A DNA stretch of 27,986 nucleotides, taken from NCBI GenBank assembly GCA_016791325.1, contig JAEUMU010000235.1, positions 1 through 27,986 of the forward strand, written 5' to 3'. Of this stretch, positions 21,723 to 27,986 are shown one piece after another. The DNA is from Hyphomonadaceae bacterium. Its GTDB lineage: Bacteria; Pseudomonadota; Alphaproteobacteria; Caulobacterales; Aquidulcibacteraceae. Made by a program: the position numbers and the translations under genes. Numbering within the stretch: position 1 is the first letter of the stretch; each line of letters starts with the position of its first letter. The notes beneath the pieces were generated by a model. The model ran no database searches. It was not told the origin of the DNA and was given only the letters and a program-made list of their open reading frames with translations.

Positions 21723-21799
21723 TGGTGGTGGGGGGGAGAATTGAACTCCCGACCTTGGGGTTATGAATCCCACGCTCTAACCAACTGAGCTACCCCACC
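21723..21799 (-). tRNA. tRNA-Met (anticodon CAT)
   Basis: The 77-base cloverleaf is complete, including an encoded CCA. Acceptor GGTGGGG pairs with CCCCACC; the D arm is GCTC/GAGC, the anticodon loop TTCATAA, and the T arm GGGAG-TTCAATT-CTCCC. The acceptor stem begins with a paired G1-C72, so it is an elongator and not an initiator tRNA; a lysidine-modified tRNA-Ile(CAT) is the other possibility. One oddity is an A31-C39 mismatch at the loop-proximal end of the anticodon stem. Its 3' end faces the toxin-remnant region. Confidence 0.93.
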
Positions 21800-21880
21800 C
21801 CGCCAGCGACGAAGCACTGAGGCGGAAGGGCGGGAGAAATACGCGCGCGCGCGGGGCGGGGCAAGCTTTGGTTGGGCGGG

Positions 21881-22033
21881 TCAGCCGCTAAACGCTGTCG
21901 CCAGGTAAAAAGTGGCGAAGCCAATCGTCGCCATGAACACCGCGACCGCCGCCATCCCTAGCAGGTCGCCGCTGCCGACGCCCTCGGCCCGGGGATCTGG
22001 CTCCCGATCGGTTTGGTCAGTGTAATCCGACAT
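21881..22033 (-). CDS. Small single-pass membrane protein, unknown function
   Basis: A 50-residue frame: a hydrophilic, acidic N-terminal half ('MSDYTDQTDREPDPRAEG') and one hydrophobic segment from about residue 28 to 48 ('LLGMAAVAVFMATIGFATFY'). No family is recognised. It begins divergently from the Lrp-type gene and is too short for confident calling; the clean two-part architecture is the main support. Confidence 0.5.
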   Translation of the reverse strand: MSDYTDQTDREPDPRAEGVGSGDLLGMAAVAVFMATIGFATFYLATAFSG

Positions 22034-22182
22034 ACAGTGACAACGCGGGCCGCCCGGGAAAGTTCGCCGTCCAGGCGGACGCAATATTGTTCCCCAATGC
22101 GCCCGTTGTTCCTTGCGTTTCCAAAATTCAATGCGCAATAATGACAAAAATGACCGCCAATAGGGGGCGGGGGGAGGAAACA

Positions 22183-22668
22183 TTGTCCGAACAGCTTGAT
22201 GCCGTAGATACGCGCATCCTGGACTTGCTGCAGCAGGACGCCAGCCTTTCGATCGCCGATATTGCAGAGCGGGTGGGCCTTTCCTCCTCGCCGGCCTGGC
22301 GGCGCATAGAACGCCTGAAGCGCGCCGGTGTCATCTTGCGCCAGGTCACGCTGCTTGATCACGAAAAGCTCGGACTCAACTTTGAGGTGTTCGCCTCGGT
22401 GAAGTTGCAGCTGCCGTCACGGGAAAACCTGGAACGGTTCGAGGCCGCCATCGCCAACTGGCCCGAAGTGGTGGAATGCGCCACTGTCACGGGTGCGGTC
22501 GATTACATGCTGCGCGTCCTCACGCGCGACATGCATGCGTATGATGATTTCCTGCGCGACAAGATGCTGGCGCTGGGTTTGGTTTCCGACGTGCAATCGC
22601 GCATCGTCATGCGCACGCCCAAGCGCACCACGGCCGCGCCGCTTGATCTGATTGAGGCGAAGGACTAG
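22183..22668 (+). CDS. Lrp/AsnC-family transcriptional regulator
   Basis: A 161-residue regulator. TTG 22183 is preferred over ATG 22141 because a perfect GGAGG (22173-22177) lies five bases before it and the protein then begins 'SEQLDAVDTRILDLLQQDAS', as Lrp proteins do. The helix-turn-helix follows ('LSIADIAERVGLSSSPAWRR'), then 'RLKRAGVILRQVTLLD', and a C-terminal RAM effector domain (about 70-150) with 'ATVTGAVDYMLRVLTRDMHA'. The family senses amino acids, often leucine. Whether it acts on the amino-acid operons in this window cannot be told. Its stop shares the CTAG with the stop of the convergent peptidase gene. Confidence 0.93.
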   Translation: MSEQLDAVDTRILDLLQQDASLSIADIAERVGLSSSPAWRRIERLKRAGVILRQVTLLDHEKLGLNFEVFASVKLQLPSRENLERFEAAIANWPEVVECATVTGAVDYMLRVLTRDMHAYDDFLRDKMLALGLVSDVQSRIVMRTPKRTTAAPLDLIEAKD

Positions 22669-23546
22669 CGGCCACGCGCTGCGCGCTCGACCCGGCGCAA
22701 CATCTCGTTCGCACGCGGCCCGACATAGCGCTGCGGGTTTGATGGCGGGGTCAGGTTTTGCTCGCGTTCCCAGCGCTCGATGAGCGTTTTGGCCTGATCA
22801 AACGCATCTATGAGGTTGGCCCCGCCGCGAACCGCGGTGTTGAAATAGGCGTCGCCGAAGAAGGTCCAATCGCGCTGCGGCTGGCAGCCGAACGAGCTCC
22901 GATCGGGTGCGGCGGCGGTCAATACGATGGTGTTGTCATCCATGAGCGGCGCGATGAACGCGCCGGAGAAGCATGCGGAAACGATCACCACGCGGTTGCG
23001 GATGCCGGCTTGGGCCAGCATGTCGCGCAGGTGCGTCGGGCGCATGGAGGCGCCCATGCGATTGTTTTCCCGCAGCGCAATCGATCCATCGGGCGAACCA
23101 TGAGAGGTTAGGAAAATCACCACCATGTCCTCGGCGGGATCAATCAGCGCGCCGATCTGGCCGATGGCGGCGGCGATGTTTGTAGGTGTGGCTGCCGGGT
23201 AGCGCCGCGCGCCTTCGCCGCCGGCGCTGAGCAGGATCGACCGCCCCTCGACGCCCAGGTGTTGGCGCAGAATTGCGTCCGCTTGCGAGGCTTCGCGTTC
23301 AAACACCGGCTCGCCCCACAGTGAAGCGACGATCATGTAAACATCGGTTTGGCCCGGCCGTTGTGGCTGCAACGCCTCAAGCGCATCGCCCATGGCCTTA
23401 GCCAGTTGTGCGGCCTCCGCCGGCGGGGGCGCGAGTTCAATCACGCCGAACTGGCCATTGAACGGGTCGCGTTGGGGTTGCGCGCTTGCTTGCGGCGCCC
23501 AAGCCAGAACCATCGCCGCCGCCAGCAACGCCAGACTTCGAAGCAT
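22665..23546 (-). CDS. Secreted C13-family (legumain/caspase-like) cysteine peptidase
   Basis: A 293-residue protein with a signal peptide ('LALLAAAMVLAWAPQASAQ') and one peptidase domain. The catalytic dyad of clan CD is visible: His at about residue 149 in 'VVIFLTSHGSPDGS' and Cys at about 192 in 'RVVIVSACFSGAFI', each after a hydrophobic strand. 'LTAAAPDRSSFGC' near 210-222 matches the substrate pocket region of bacterial C13 proteins. It would act in the periplasm or outside the cell; no substrate is known. Its stop codon overlaps the convergent Lrp gene by four bases. Confidence 0.85.
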   Translation of the reverse strand: MLRSLALLAAAMVLAWAPQASAQPQRDPFNGQFGVIELAPPPAEAAQLAKAMGDALEALQPQRPGQTDVYMIVASLWGEPVFEREASQADAILRQHLGVEGRSILLSAGGEGARRYPAATPTNIAAAIGQIGALIDPAEDMVVIFLTSHGSPDGSIALRENNRMGASMRPTHLRDMLAQAGIRNRVVIVSACFSGAFIAPLMDDNTIVLTAAAPDRSSFGCQPQRDWTFFGDAYFNTAVRGGANLIDAFDQAKTLIERWEREQNLTPPSNPQRYVGPRANEMLRRVERAARGR

Positions 23547-23650
23547 GCGCGAACTCCCTGCCTTCAGCCTAGCATCCCTCGCATCGCGCGGCCCTACAAG
23601 TCCGCGCCTGCCGCATGGCGCTTGGGTGCGCGCTGGGTTAGCAGTGGGGC

Positions 23651-24907
23651 ATGATGGGGGCGCGTTCTGACGGCTTTATACCCGTCCGCAAGGGGGAGCT
23701 TGCGGCGGCGCTCTTGAGCGATAGCCGGCTGCCGCCTGGGATCGCCGGGCCGCTGGAAAACGTGTTCTCGCTCTTGCGGGCGCTGCTGCGCCACGAGGCG
23801 CAAGCCCCGCTCGATCGGTTGCACGGCCTTTACGACCCCCTTGACCCCGATGCCCCGCCTGTGCGCCGCGATCTCAGCCTACAGGCGTTCGAGCGGTTCG
23901 AGGGGGCGCTCGTCACCGCTTTGCAGCGGGCCAATTTCACGGAAGTCGGTGCGGAATCCGTGCAATCCATGCAGGCGACCGCAAAACTCACAGGGCTCTC
24001 CATCAAGCCTTCCGCAGCCGGCATCCGGCGTGTGCGTTATTTTTCCCGCGGCGTGCGCCAGGAAAGCACGACGTTTAAGTCTTGGTTCGGCCTCTCCAAG
24101 CGCACGCTCGATTACCCCGTCATGAGCGATGTTGTCGTGCTTGTCGGCTTCAAGGCGGAAAACGAGATACAACGCGAGGATTTACGCGCATTCGCGCGCA
24201 TGCGTCGCGGCGTTCGGCCTGGGGCGGCGTTGATCAAGCACTTCCGCAACGTTGCGGCGCCTGAGTTGGTGACGCTCCATCCCGGCGCCAGGCCCAGCAT
24301 GCGCACGCGCGATCAAGTGTTTCTTGCGGCTCCCGCGATCGCCACAGGCGTCCCGGTGTTGCTCAACATCTGGCCTGCCGTGACTGTATTGTTTGCGGTG
24401 CTGGCGGCTTATTTCGGCGCCCAGGGGGTGATCGAGGAGAGCGAACTGAAGCGCGCGCTGGCGGCGGTCTCCGGTCTTGTCGCGGTGGGCGCGTTCGTCA
24501 TGCGCCAGCGCCTCAAATACGAAGCACAGACTTTGCGCTATCAAAAGCGCTTGGCCGATACGGTCTATTTCCGCAACCTAGCCAATAATGCCGGCGTCAT
24601 CGATCTGCTCATCGGCGCAGGGGAGGAGCAGGACTCTAAAGAAGCGATGTTGGCCTATTTCACATTGCTTTGCGCGGGCCGGCCGATGGCGAAGTCCGAG
24701 ATTGATGCCTCTATCGAATCCTATCTGCGCGAGCGTTTCGGGTTCGCGATCGATTTTGAAATTGGAGACGCGCTCGAAAAGGTCGCGCGCCTTGGCCTCA
24801 TCGTCAGCGACGAGGGGGGCGCATACAAATCGTTGGGCCCCACCGAGGCGCTCGCGCATCTCGATAGGGCCTGGGACGATCTCTTCCGGTTTAGCGAACG
24901 GCGTTAG
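23651..24907 (+). CDS. DUF3754 family membrane protein (TMEM143-like)
   Basis: A 418-residue protein of a family with no established biochemical function; the human relative TMEM143 is mitochondrial. Family features: 'RRVRYFSRGVRQESTT' near residues 131-146, a region around 'ALIKHFRNVAAPELVTLHPG' near 196-215, then two hydrophobic segments, about 229-257 and 271-289 ('ALAAVSGLVAVGAFVMRQRL'). Downstream is a cytoplasmic domain with 'LRYQKRLADTVYFRNLANNAG', a typical family motif. ATG 23651 is followed directly by another ATG at 23654. Its stop overlaps the phyR stop (convergent, four bases). Confidence 0.8.
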   Translation: MMGARSDGFIPVRKGELAAALLSDSRLPPGIAGPLENVFSLLRALLRHEAQAPLDRLHGLYDPLDPDAPPVRRDLSLQAFERFEGALVTALQRANFTEVGAESVQSMQATAKLTGLSIKPSAAGIRRVRYFSRGVRQESTTFKSWFGLSKRTLDYPVMSDVVVLVGFKAENEIQREDLRAFARMRRGVRPGAALIKHFRNVAAPELVTLHPGARPSMRTRDQVFLAAPAIATGVPVLLNIWPAVTVLFAVLAAYFGAQGVIEESELKRALAAVSGLVAVGAFVMRQRLKYEAQTLRYQKRLADTVYFRNLANNAGVIDLLIGAGEEQDSKEAMLAYFTLLCAGRPMAKSEIDASIESYLRERFGFAIDFEIGDALEKVARLGLIVSDEGGAYKSLGPTEALAHLDRAWDDLFRFSERR

Positions 24908-25692
24908 TTGAGCGGGCCTGTGCTCTCGAAGAACAGCGCCTGGCTTACTGCAGCGCGCACCATGTCCGGCGAGTAGGGCTTGGTGATGAGAAAGGTGGGT
25001 TCAGGCCGCTCGCCGGTCAGCAGCCGGTCCGGGAACGCCGTAATGAAGATCACGGGCACGGCGAAGGCCGAAAGGATGTCGCGCACCGCATCAATGCCCG
25101 ATGAGCCATCCGCGAGCTGAATATCAGCCAGAACCAAATCCGGGCGTTCGCGCTTGGCAGCCGCCACCGCGCCAGAGGCGGTCGATTCCACGGCGCACAC
25201 ATCATGGCCTGCGCCGGTCACCAGATCGCTCAAGTCCATGGCGATCACCGCTTCGTCTTCGATGATGAGGATGCGCGCGCGCGTCTGCGCGTTCAAATCT
25301 TCCAGCGCTTCATCCAGCAGCGCCGAAACTTCTTCCGGCGTGCGGCCGAGAATTTCGCCGGTTTCCTGCGGCGTGAAATTCTCAAGCGTCGTCAGCAGCA
25401 GCGCTTGGCGGCTTAGCGGCGAAAGCCGGCGCAGGCGCTCTTGCACCTTGCGCGGCGCGGGCGCGCTTTCTTCACCGCCATCCTCAATCAGCGCACTCGA
25501 CCAGATGCGATGGAAGATCTGGTAGAGGCCCGCCCGGGGGGCCAATGCGGTGGGAAATTCCTCGGGACGGGCGACGATCGCCTCCAGCGCGGCCGCCACG
25601 AATGCATCCCCGCTTGTCTGCGCGCCGGTCAGTGCGCGCGCATAGCGCCGCAGCAACGGCAGATGGGGAGCAATTTCCCGAGCCAGCGACAT
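24904..25692 (-). CDS. phyR: PhyR, anti-anti-sigma response regulator of the general stress response
   Basis: A 262-residue protein with a sigma-like N-terminal domain (about 1-130: 'PHLPLLRRYARALTG' and 'LSRQALLLTTLENFTPQETG') and a C-terminal receiver (about 140-255) with the phospho-acceptor Asp at about 190 in 'LVLADIQLADG', Thr at about 218 and Lys at about 238 in 'FLITKPYSPD'. When phosphorylated, the sigma-like domain takes NepR away from EcfG. The start 'MSLAREIAPHL' has AAGGGG six bases upstream, so the longer frame is not used. It is transcribed divergently from nepR-ecfG and has its own EcfG-type promoter at 25802-25778. Confidence 0.96.
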   Translation of the reverse strand: MSLAREIAPHLPLLRRYARALTGAQTSGDAFVAAALEAIVARPEEFPTALAPRAGLYQIFHRIWSSALIEDGGEESAPAPRKVQERLRRLSPLSRQALLLTTLENFTPQETGEILGRTPEEVSALLDEALEDLNAQTRARILIIEDEAVIAMDLSDLVTGAGHDVCAVESTASGAVAAAKRERPDLVLADIQLADGSSGIDAVRDILSAFAVPVIFITAFPDRLLTGERPEPTFLITKPYSPDMVRAAVSQALFFESTGPLN

Positions 25693-25777
25693 ATATAACC
25701 CCTTATTTGGATTGGATAAATTTGAGCCGACGATGTCGGTGTGCATAGCATTCCTCCCATCCCGGCCAGCCCAAGCC

Positions 25778-25802
25778 AACGCCCGGCTGCTAAAAAAGTT
25801 CC
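25778..25802 (-). promoter_or_regulatory. EcfG-type promoter for phyR
   Basis: On the minus strand GGAAC (25802-25798) and CGTT (25781-25778) are separated by exactly 16 bases, the consensus used by EcfG/SigT sigma factors. It lies about 86 bases before the phyR start. Confidence 0.75.
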
Positions 25803-25810
25803 AGAGGGCC

Positions 25811-25835
25811 GGAACTGTTCCGTTCTGATGGCGTT
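25811..25835 (+). promoter_or_regulatory. EcfG-type promoter for nepR-ecfG
   Basis: GGAAC (25811-25815), 16-base spacer, CGTT (25832-25835), about 67 bases before the nepR start. With the oppositely oriented site it makes the cassette self-activating. Confidence 0.8.
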
Positions 25836-25901
25836 AGCTTGAGGTCGGCCCCTTGTGGTCGCCGGCAAGGGGGATTTGGTTCGATGCGGCGGAAGGACGA
25901 G

Positions 25902-26102
25902 ATGGAGAACCTGGTGACCAGAAAGACGCCCCCCAAGGGGAGCGCCAGGAACGGCAAAGGTGCGTCGCCCTCACAGACCACCAAAGCCCTTATCACGCGC
26001 AACCTGCGCATGGCCTACGGCGAGGTCGCAAGCGAGCCGCTGCCCGAAGAATGGGTGCGCTTGCTGAACCAGATCGACGGCGATGAGGGCAAAAAGTCAT
26101 GA
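25902..26102 (+). CDS. nepR: NepR, anti-sigma factor
   Basis: A 66-residue protein if started at ATG 25902, which has GGAAGGA four bases upstream; ATG 25884 would add six residues. The diagnostic helices are 'KALITRNLRMAYGEVASEP' and 'LPEEWVRLLNQID', matching the NepR core that binds either EcfG or phosphorylated PhyR. The N-terminal ~25 residues are basic and disordered, as usual. It overlaps ecfG by four bases (ATGA), giving balanced expression of sigma and anti-sigma. Confidence 0.92.
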   Translation: MENLVTRKTPPKGSARNGKGASPSQTTKALITRNLRMAYGEVASEPLPEEWVRLLNQIDGDEGKKS

Positions 26103-26647
26103 GCGTCGCGCCGGCTGCTTTCAAGAAGGAGCTGATCGAGCTCCTGCCCAGCCTGCGTGCGTTCGCGCGCTCGCTGGCTCACAACCCCGCCCAGGCTGAC
26201 GATCTTGTGCAAGACACCTTGGTCAAAGCGCTCGCCAACGTCGATCGCTTTGAGCAAGGTACGAATTTGCGCGCGTGGCTCTTCACAATCTTGCGCAACC
26301 ACTATTACTCCCAGCTGCGCAAGGCAAAGCGCGAGGTCGAGGACGCTGACGGCAAGTTTGCTGCGCGTATCGCTGTGCGTCCCGAACAAGACGGCTCGGT
26401 CGATCTGGAGGACTTCAAGGTTGCGTTCGCCCAATTGGCCGACGATCACCGTGAGGTGCTCACGCTGGTGGGCGCCTCGGGATGCTCCTATGAAGAAGCC
26501 GCGCAGATTTGCGGCTGCGCCGTCGGCACCATCAAGAGCCGGGTCAATCGCGCGCGCAAGAAGCTTTCCGAAATCCTGGGATTGAATGAGCACGGCCAGC
26601 CTGCCCATGGCGAAGGCCGATTGGTTCAAGACATAGCACCCGTGTGA
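26099..26647 (+). CDS. ecfG: EcfG-family (ECF15) general stress sigma factor
   Basis: A 182-residue ECF sigma factor. Region 2: 'LLPSLRAFARSLAHNPAQAD' followed by 'DLVQDTLVKALAN' and 'GTNLRAWLFTILRNHYYSQL'. Region 4: 'FAQLADDHREVLTLVGASGC' then 'SYEEAAQICGCAVGTIKSRV' with 'NRARKKLSEIL'. Directs RNA polymerase to GGAAC/CGTT promoters such as those found at 25778-25835. Its stop overlaps the GTG start of the following histidine kinase, so kinase, sigma factor and anti-sigma are one operon. Confidence 0.95.
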   Translation: MSVAPAAFKKELIELLPSLRAFARSLAHNPAQADDLVQDTLVKALANVDRFEQGTNLRAWLFTILRNHYYSQLRKAKREVEDADGKFAARIAVRPEQDGSVDLEDFKVAFAQLADDHREVLTLVGASGCSYEEAAQICGCAVGTIKSRVNRARKKLSEILGLNEHGQPAHGEGRLVQDIAPV

Positions 26648-27986
26648 TCAAGCGCGCCGGAACGCTGAAGACTTGGCCGCGCGCCCTCTCATTGCGATCA
26701 ATGAGGGGGCGCATGGCGCTGCTGCTGGGCCTCGCCATGTTGCCTGCAGGCGCCATAGCCATGCAGGTGGGCCTGAATGCCGTGGGCGCGCACCAAGCCG
26801 CCCAGGAGGAAGCGCTAAGCCGGCGTGCGCTGGAGGCGGTTTCAGCGGCGCGCGTTGAGGTCGATGGCGTGCGCGAAATGCTGCGCGCAATGGCCTCCAC
26901 GCCTCAGGTTCGCCAGCTCAGCGGTGCGCGTTGCGGCGAATGGCTGAACAGCGTGGTTGAGCGCTATCCAGACCTTGCCTCCATCTCCATCACCAATGAT
27001 GCGGGCGTTATTCGCTGTTCGGCGCCTGCCGCGCCGCCAGATTACCAGCCGCGCCCCAGCAGCGTGCGGGAGCGTGCGCGCGAACGCGGCGGCTTCGCTG
27101 TCGGCTATGTCGAACGCGGCGCACTCACTCAACGCCCCGTCCTGGGCGCAGCGGAGGTCTTGCGCGATGACGGTGGCCAACGCGTCGGCTTCATTTCCGC
27201 GTCGGTCGAGCTTGCCCGCCTGAGCGAAGCTGTTGAGCGCGGCCGCGCAATGGATGGCGCGCGCGTCGCCGTTGTCGATTACGCCGGAAACGTCCTCGCC
27301 GAAGCTCTGCGGGCCGCCGAGGCGCCCCCCTTGCCCATCCCCTCTGAGGTGCGCGCGCATCTAGGTGGTGAGCCCTCGTTCATAGATGTCAGGGGCGGGG
27401 CCGCAGTCGTCGCGCCGCTCAGCGCGCCAGATCTCTATCTGCTCATGACGTGGGCGCCCGATCAGCCGCTCTGGCGGCGCAACATGGCGTTGATCCTATC
27501 TGTCGCGGCGCCGTTGCTGATATGGCTTCTCGCCATCGGCGCGGGCTGGTTTGCGATCGAAATCTACGTTGCACGGCCACTGTCCAATCTTGAGGCCGCA
27601 GCGCGCGGCTTCGCACGCGGCGAAGATGTCGAAGAAGCGCCGTTGGCGACCGCGCCCGACGAAATTCGCACCCTGCGGCGCACTCTGGCCGCCATGGCGA
27701 AAACGCTAAGAGGGCGCGAGCTTCGCCTGATCGAGGCGCTTGCCGAAGAGCGCGCGCTGCTGCGGGAGGTGCATCATCGGGTCAAGAACAATCTGCAAAT
27801 GGTCGCCAGTCTGCTGAACATTCAGGCCCGAGGCGCCAGCGATGAAAGCGAGGCTTGGGGGCTTGCCCGCGCGCATGATCGCGTTCAGCTGCTTGCGCTC
27901 GTACATCAGCGTATCTACGCCTCGGGCGAGGTACGCGAGCTGCGCATTGATGAGCTCGCCGCAGATATAGCGCGCCAGCTTCTGCA
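26644..27986 (+). CDS. Membrane sensor histidine kinase, HisKA_2 type (PhyK-like), 3' end outside window
   Basis: The frame is open from GTG 26644 (GTGA overlap with the ecfG stop) to the end of the window, about 447 residues so far. ATG 26701 is an alternative start, residue 20. Membrane segment 1 is about 24-45 ('MALLLGLAMLPAGAIAMQVG'), followed by a ~220-residue periplasmic sensor region (Cache/PAS-like, with 'YPDLASISITNDAGVIRCSA' near its start), membrane segment 2 near 282-306, and a HAMP-like segment ('RPLSNLEAAARGFARGED'). The dimerisation and phospho-acceptor motif is 'LREVHHRVKNNLQMVASLLN' with His at about 377-378, which defines HisKA_2 rather than classical HisKA. The ATPase domain lies beyond the end. 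Position beside phyR-nepR-ecfG makes it the likely activator of PhyR. Confidence 0.9.
   Translation, partial: MIKRAGTLKTWPRALSLRSMRGRMALLLGLAMLPAGAIAMQVGLNAVGAHQAAQEEALSRRALEAVSAARVEVDGVREMLRAMASTPQVRQLSGARCGEWLNSVVERYPDLASISITNDAGVIRCSAPAAPPDYQPRPSSVRERARERGGFAVGYVERGALTQRPVLGAAEVLRDDGGQRVGFISASVELARLSEAVERGRAMDGARVAVVDYAGNVLAEALRAAEAPPLPIPSEVRAHLGGEPSFIDVRGGAAVVAPLSAPDLYLLMTWAPDQPLWRRNMALILSVAAPLLIWLLAIGAGWFAIEIYVARPLSNLEAAARGFARGEDVEEAPLATAPDEIRTLRRTLAAMAKTLRGRELRLIEALAEERALLREVHHRVKNNLQMVASLLNIQARGASDESEAWGLARAHDRVQLLALVHQRIYASGEVRELRIDELAADIARQLL

Noticed and set aside
1..27986. CRISPR arrays, insertion sequences, integrases or phage genes
   Set aside because: No regularly spaced repeats, transposase or integrase motifs were found on either strand.

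Overview
The window is GC-rich, densely packed DNA from an alphaproteobacterium, most likely from the Caulobacterales/Hyphomonadaceae neighbourhood. This rests on a PhyR/NepR/EcfG general stress cassette with matching EcfG-type promoters, a SAM-II riboswitch ahead of methionine genes, a Caulobacter-like GCTTAT -10 element and a large TonB-dependent receptor. No species call is possible from sequence reading alone.

Layout. 1-1049 (+): the end of a fimbrial-usher gene and a spore-coat-U pilin-like gene. 1013-11179 (-): a nine-gene branched-chain amino acid operon in the order ilvD-ilvC-ilvG-ilvM-leuA-leuC-leuD-leuB-ilvE, preceded by a leader peptide and a terminator/attenuator. 11312-13919 (+): SAM-II riboswitch, a small ACT-like protein of unknown function, metX and metB, with start/stop overlaps between them. 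13954-17916: a TonB-dependent receptor (-) divergent from a PAS-AraC regulator (+). 18062-19947 (+): a LytS/LytTR-type two-component pair. 19948-21670: a patch of broken polymorphic-toxin material, with two repeated Hint-domain tails each joined to a different toxin tip and followed by its own small overlapping candidate immunity gene, then an Rhs-repeat scrap bounded by a 16-bp direct repeat. 21723-21799 (-): tRNA-Met(CAT). 21881-24907: a tiny membrane protein, an Lrp/AsnC regulator, a secreted C13 (caspase-like) peptidase and a DUF3754 membrane protein. 24904-27986: phyR (-), divergent from nepR-ecfG and a HisKA_2 sensor kinase (+) that runs off the window.

How it works together. The ilv/leu operon encodes every step from pyruvate/2-oxobutyrate to valine, leucine and isoleucine (threonine deaminase is not here). 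Its leader peptide carries a cluster of Leu/Val/Ile codons, several of them A/T-ending and rare in this DNA, followed by a mutually exclusive terminator hairpin: a classical attenuator. Back to back with it, the methionine operon is under SAM-II control, so two RNA switches for amino acid synthesis face away from each other in about 330 bases. The stress cluster shows GGAAC-N16-CGTT promoters in both directions between phyR and nepR, which implies positive autoregulation of the whole partner-switching module.

Points most worth following: the ACT-like protein as first gene of the SAM-II transcript; a LeuA that lacks the leucine-binding regulatory domain; the IlvG/IlvM-type synthase in an alphaproteobacterium; and the decaying array of Hint/toxin/immunity cassettes beside a tRNA gene.
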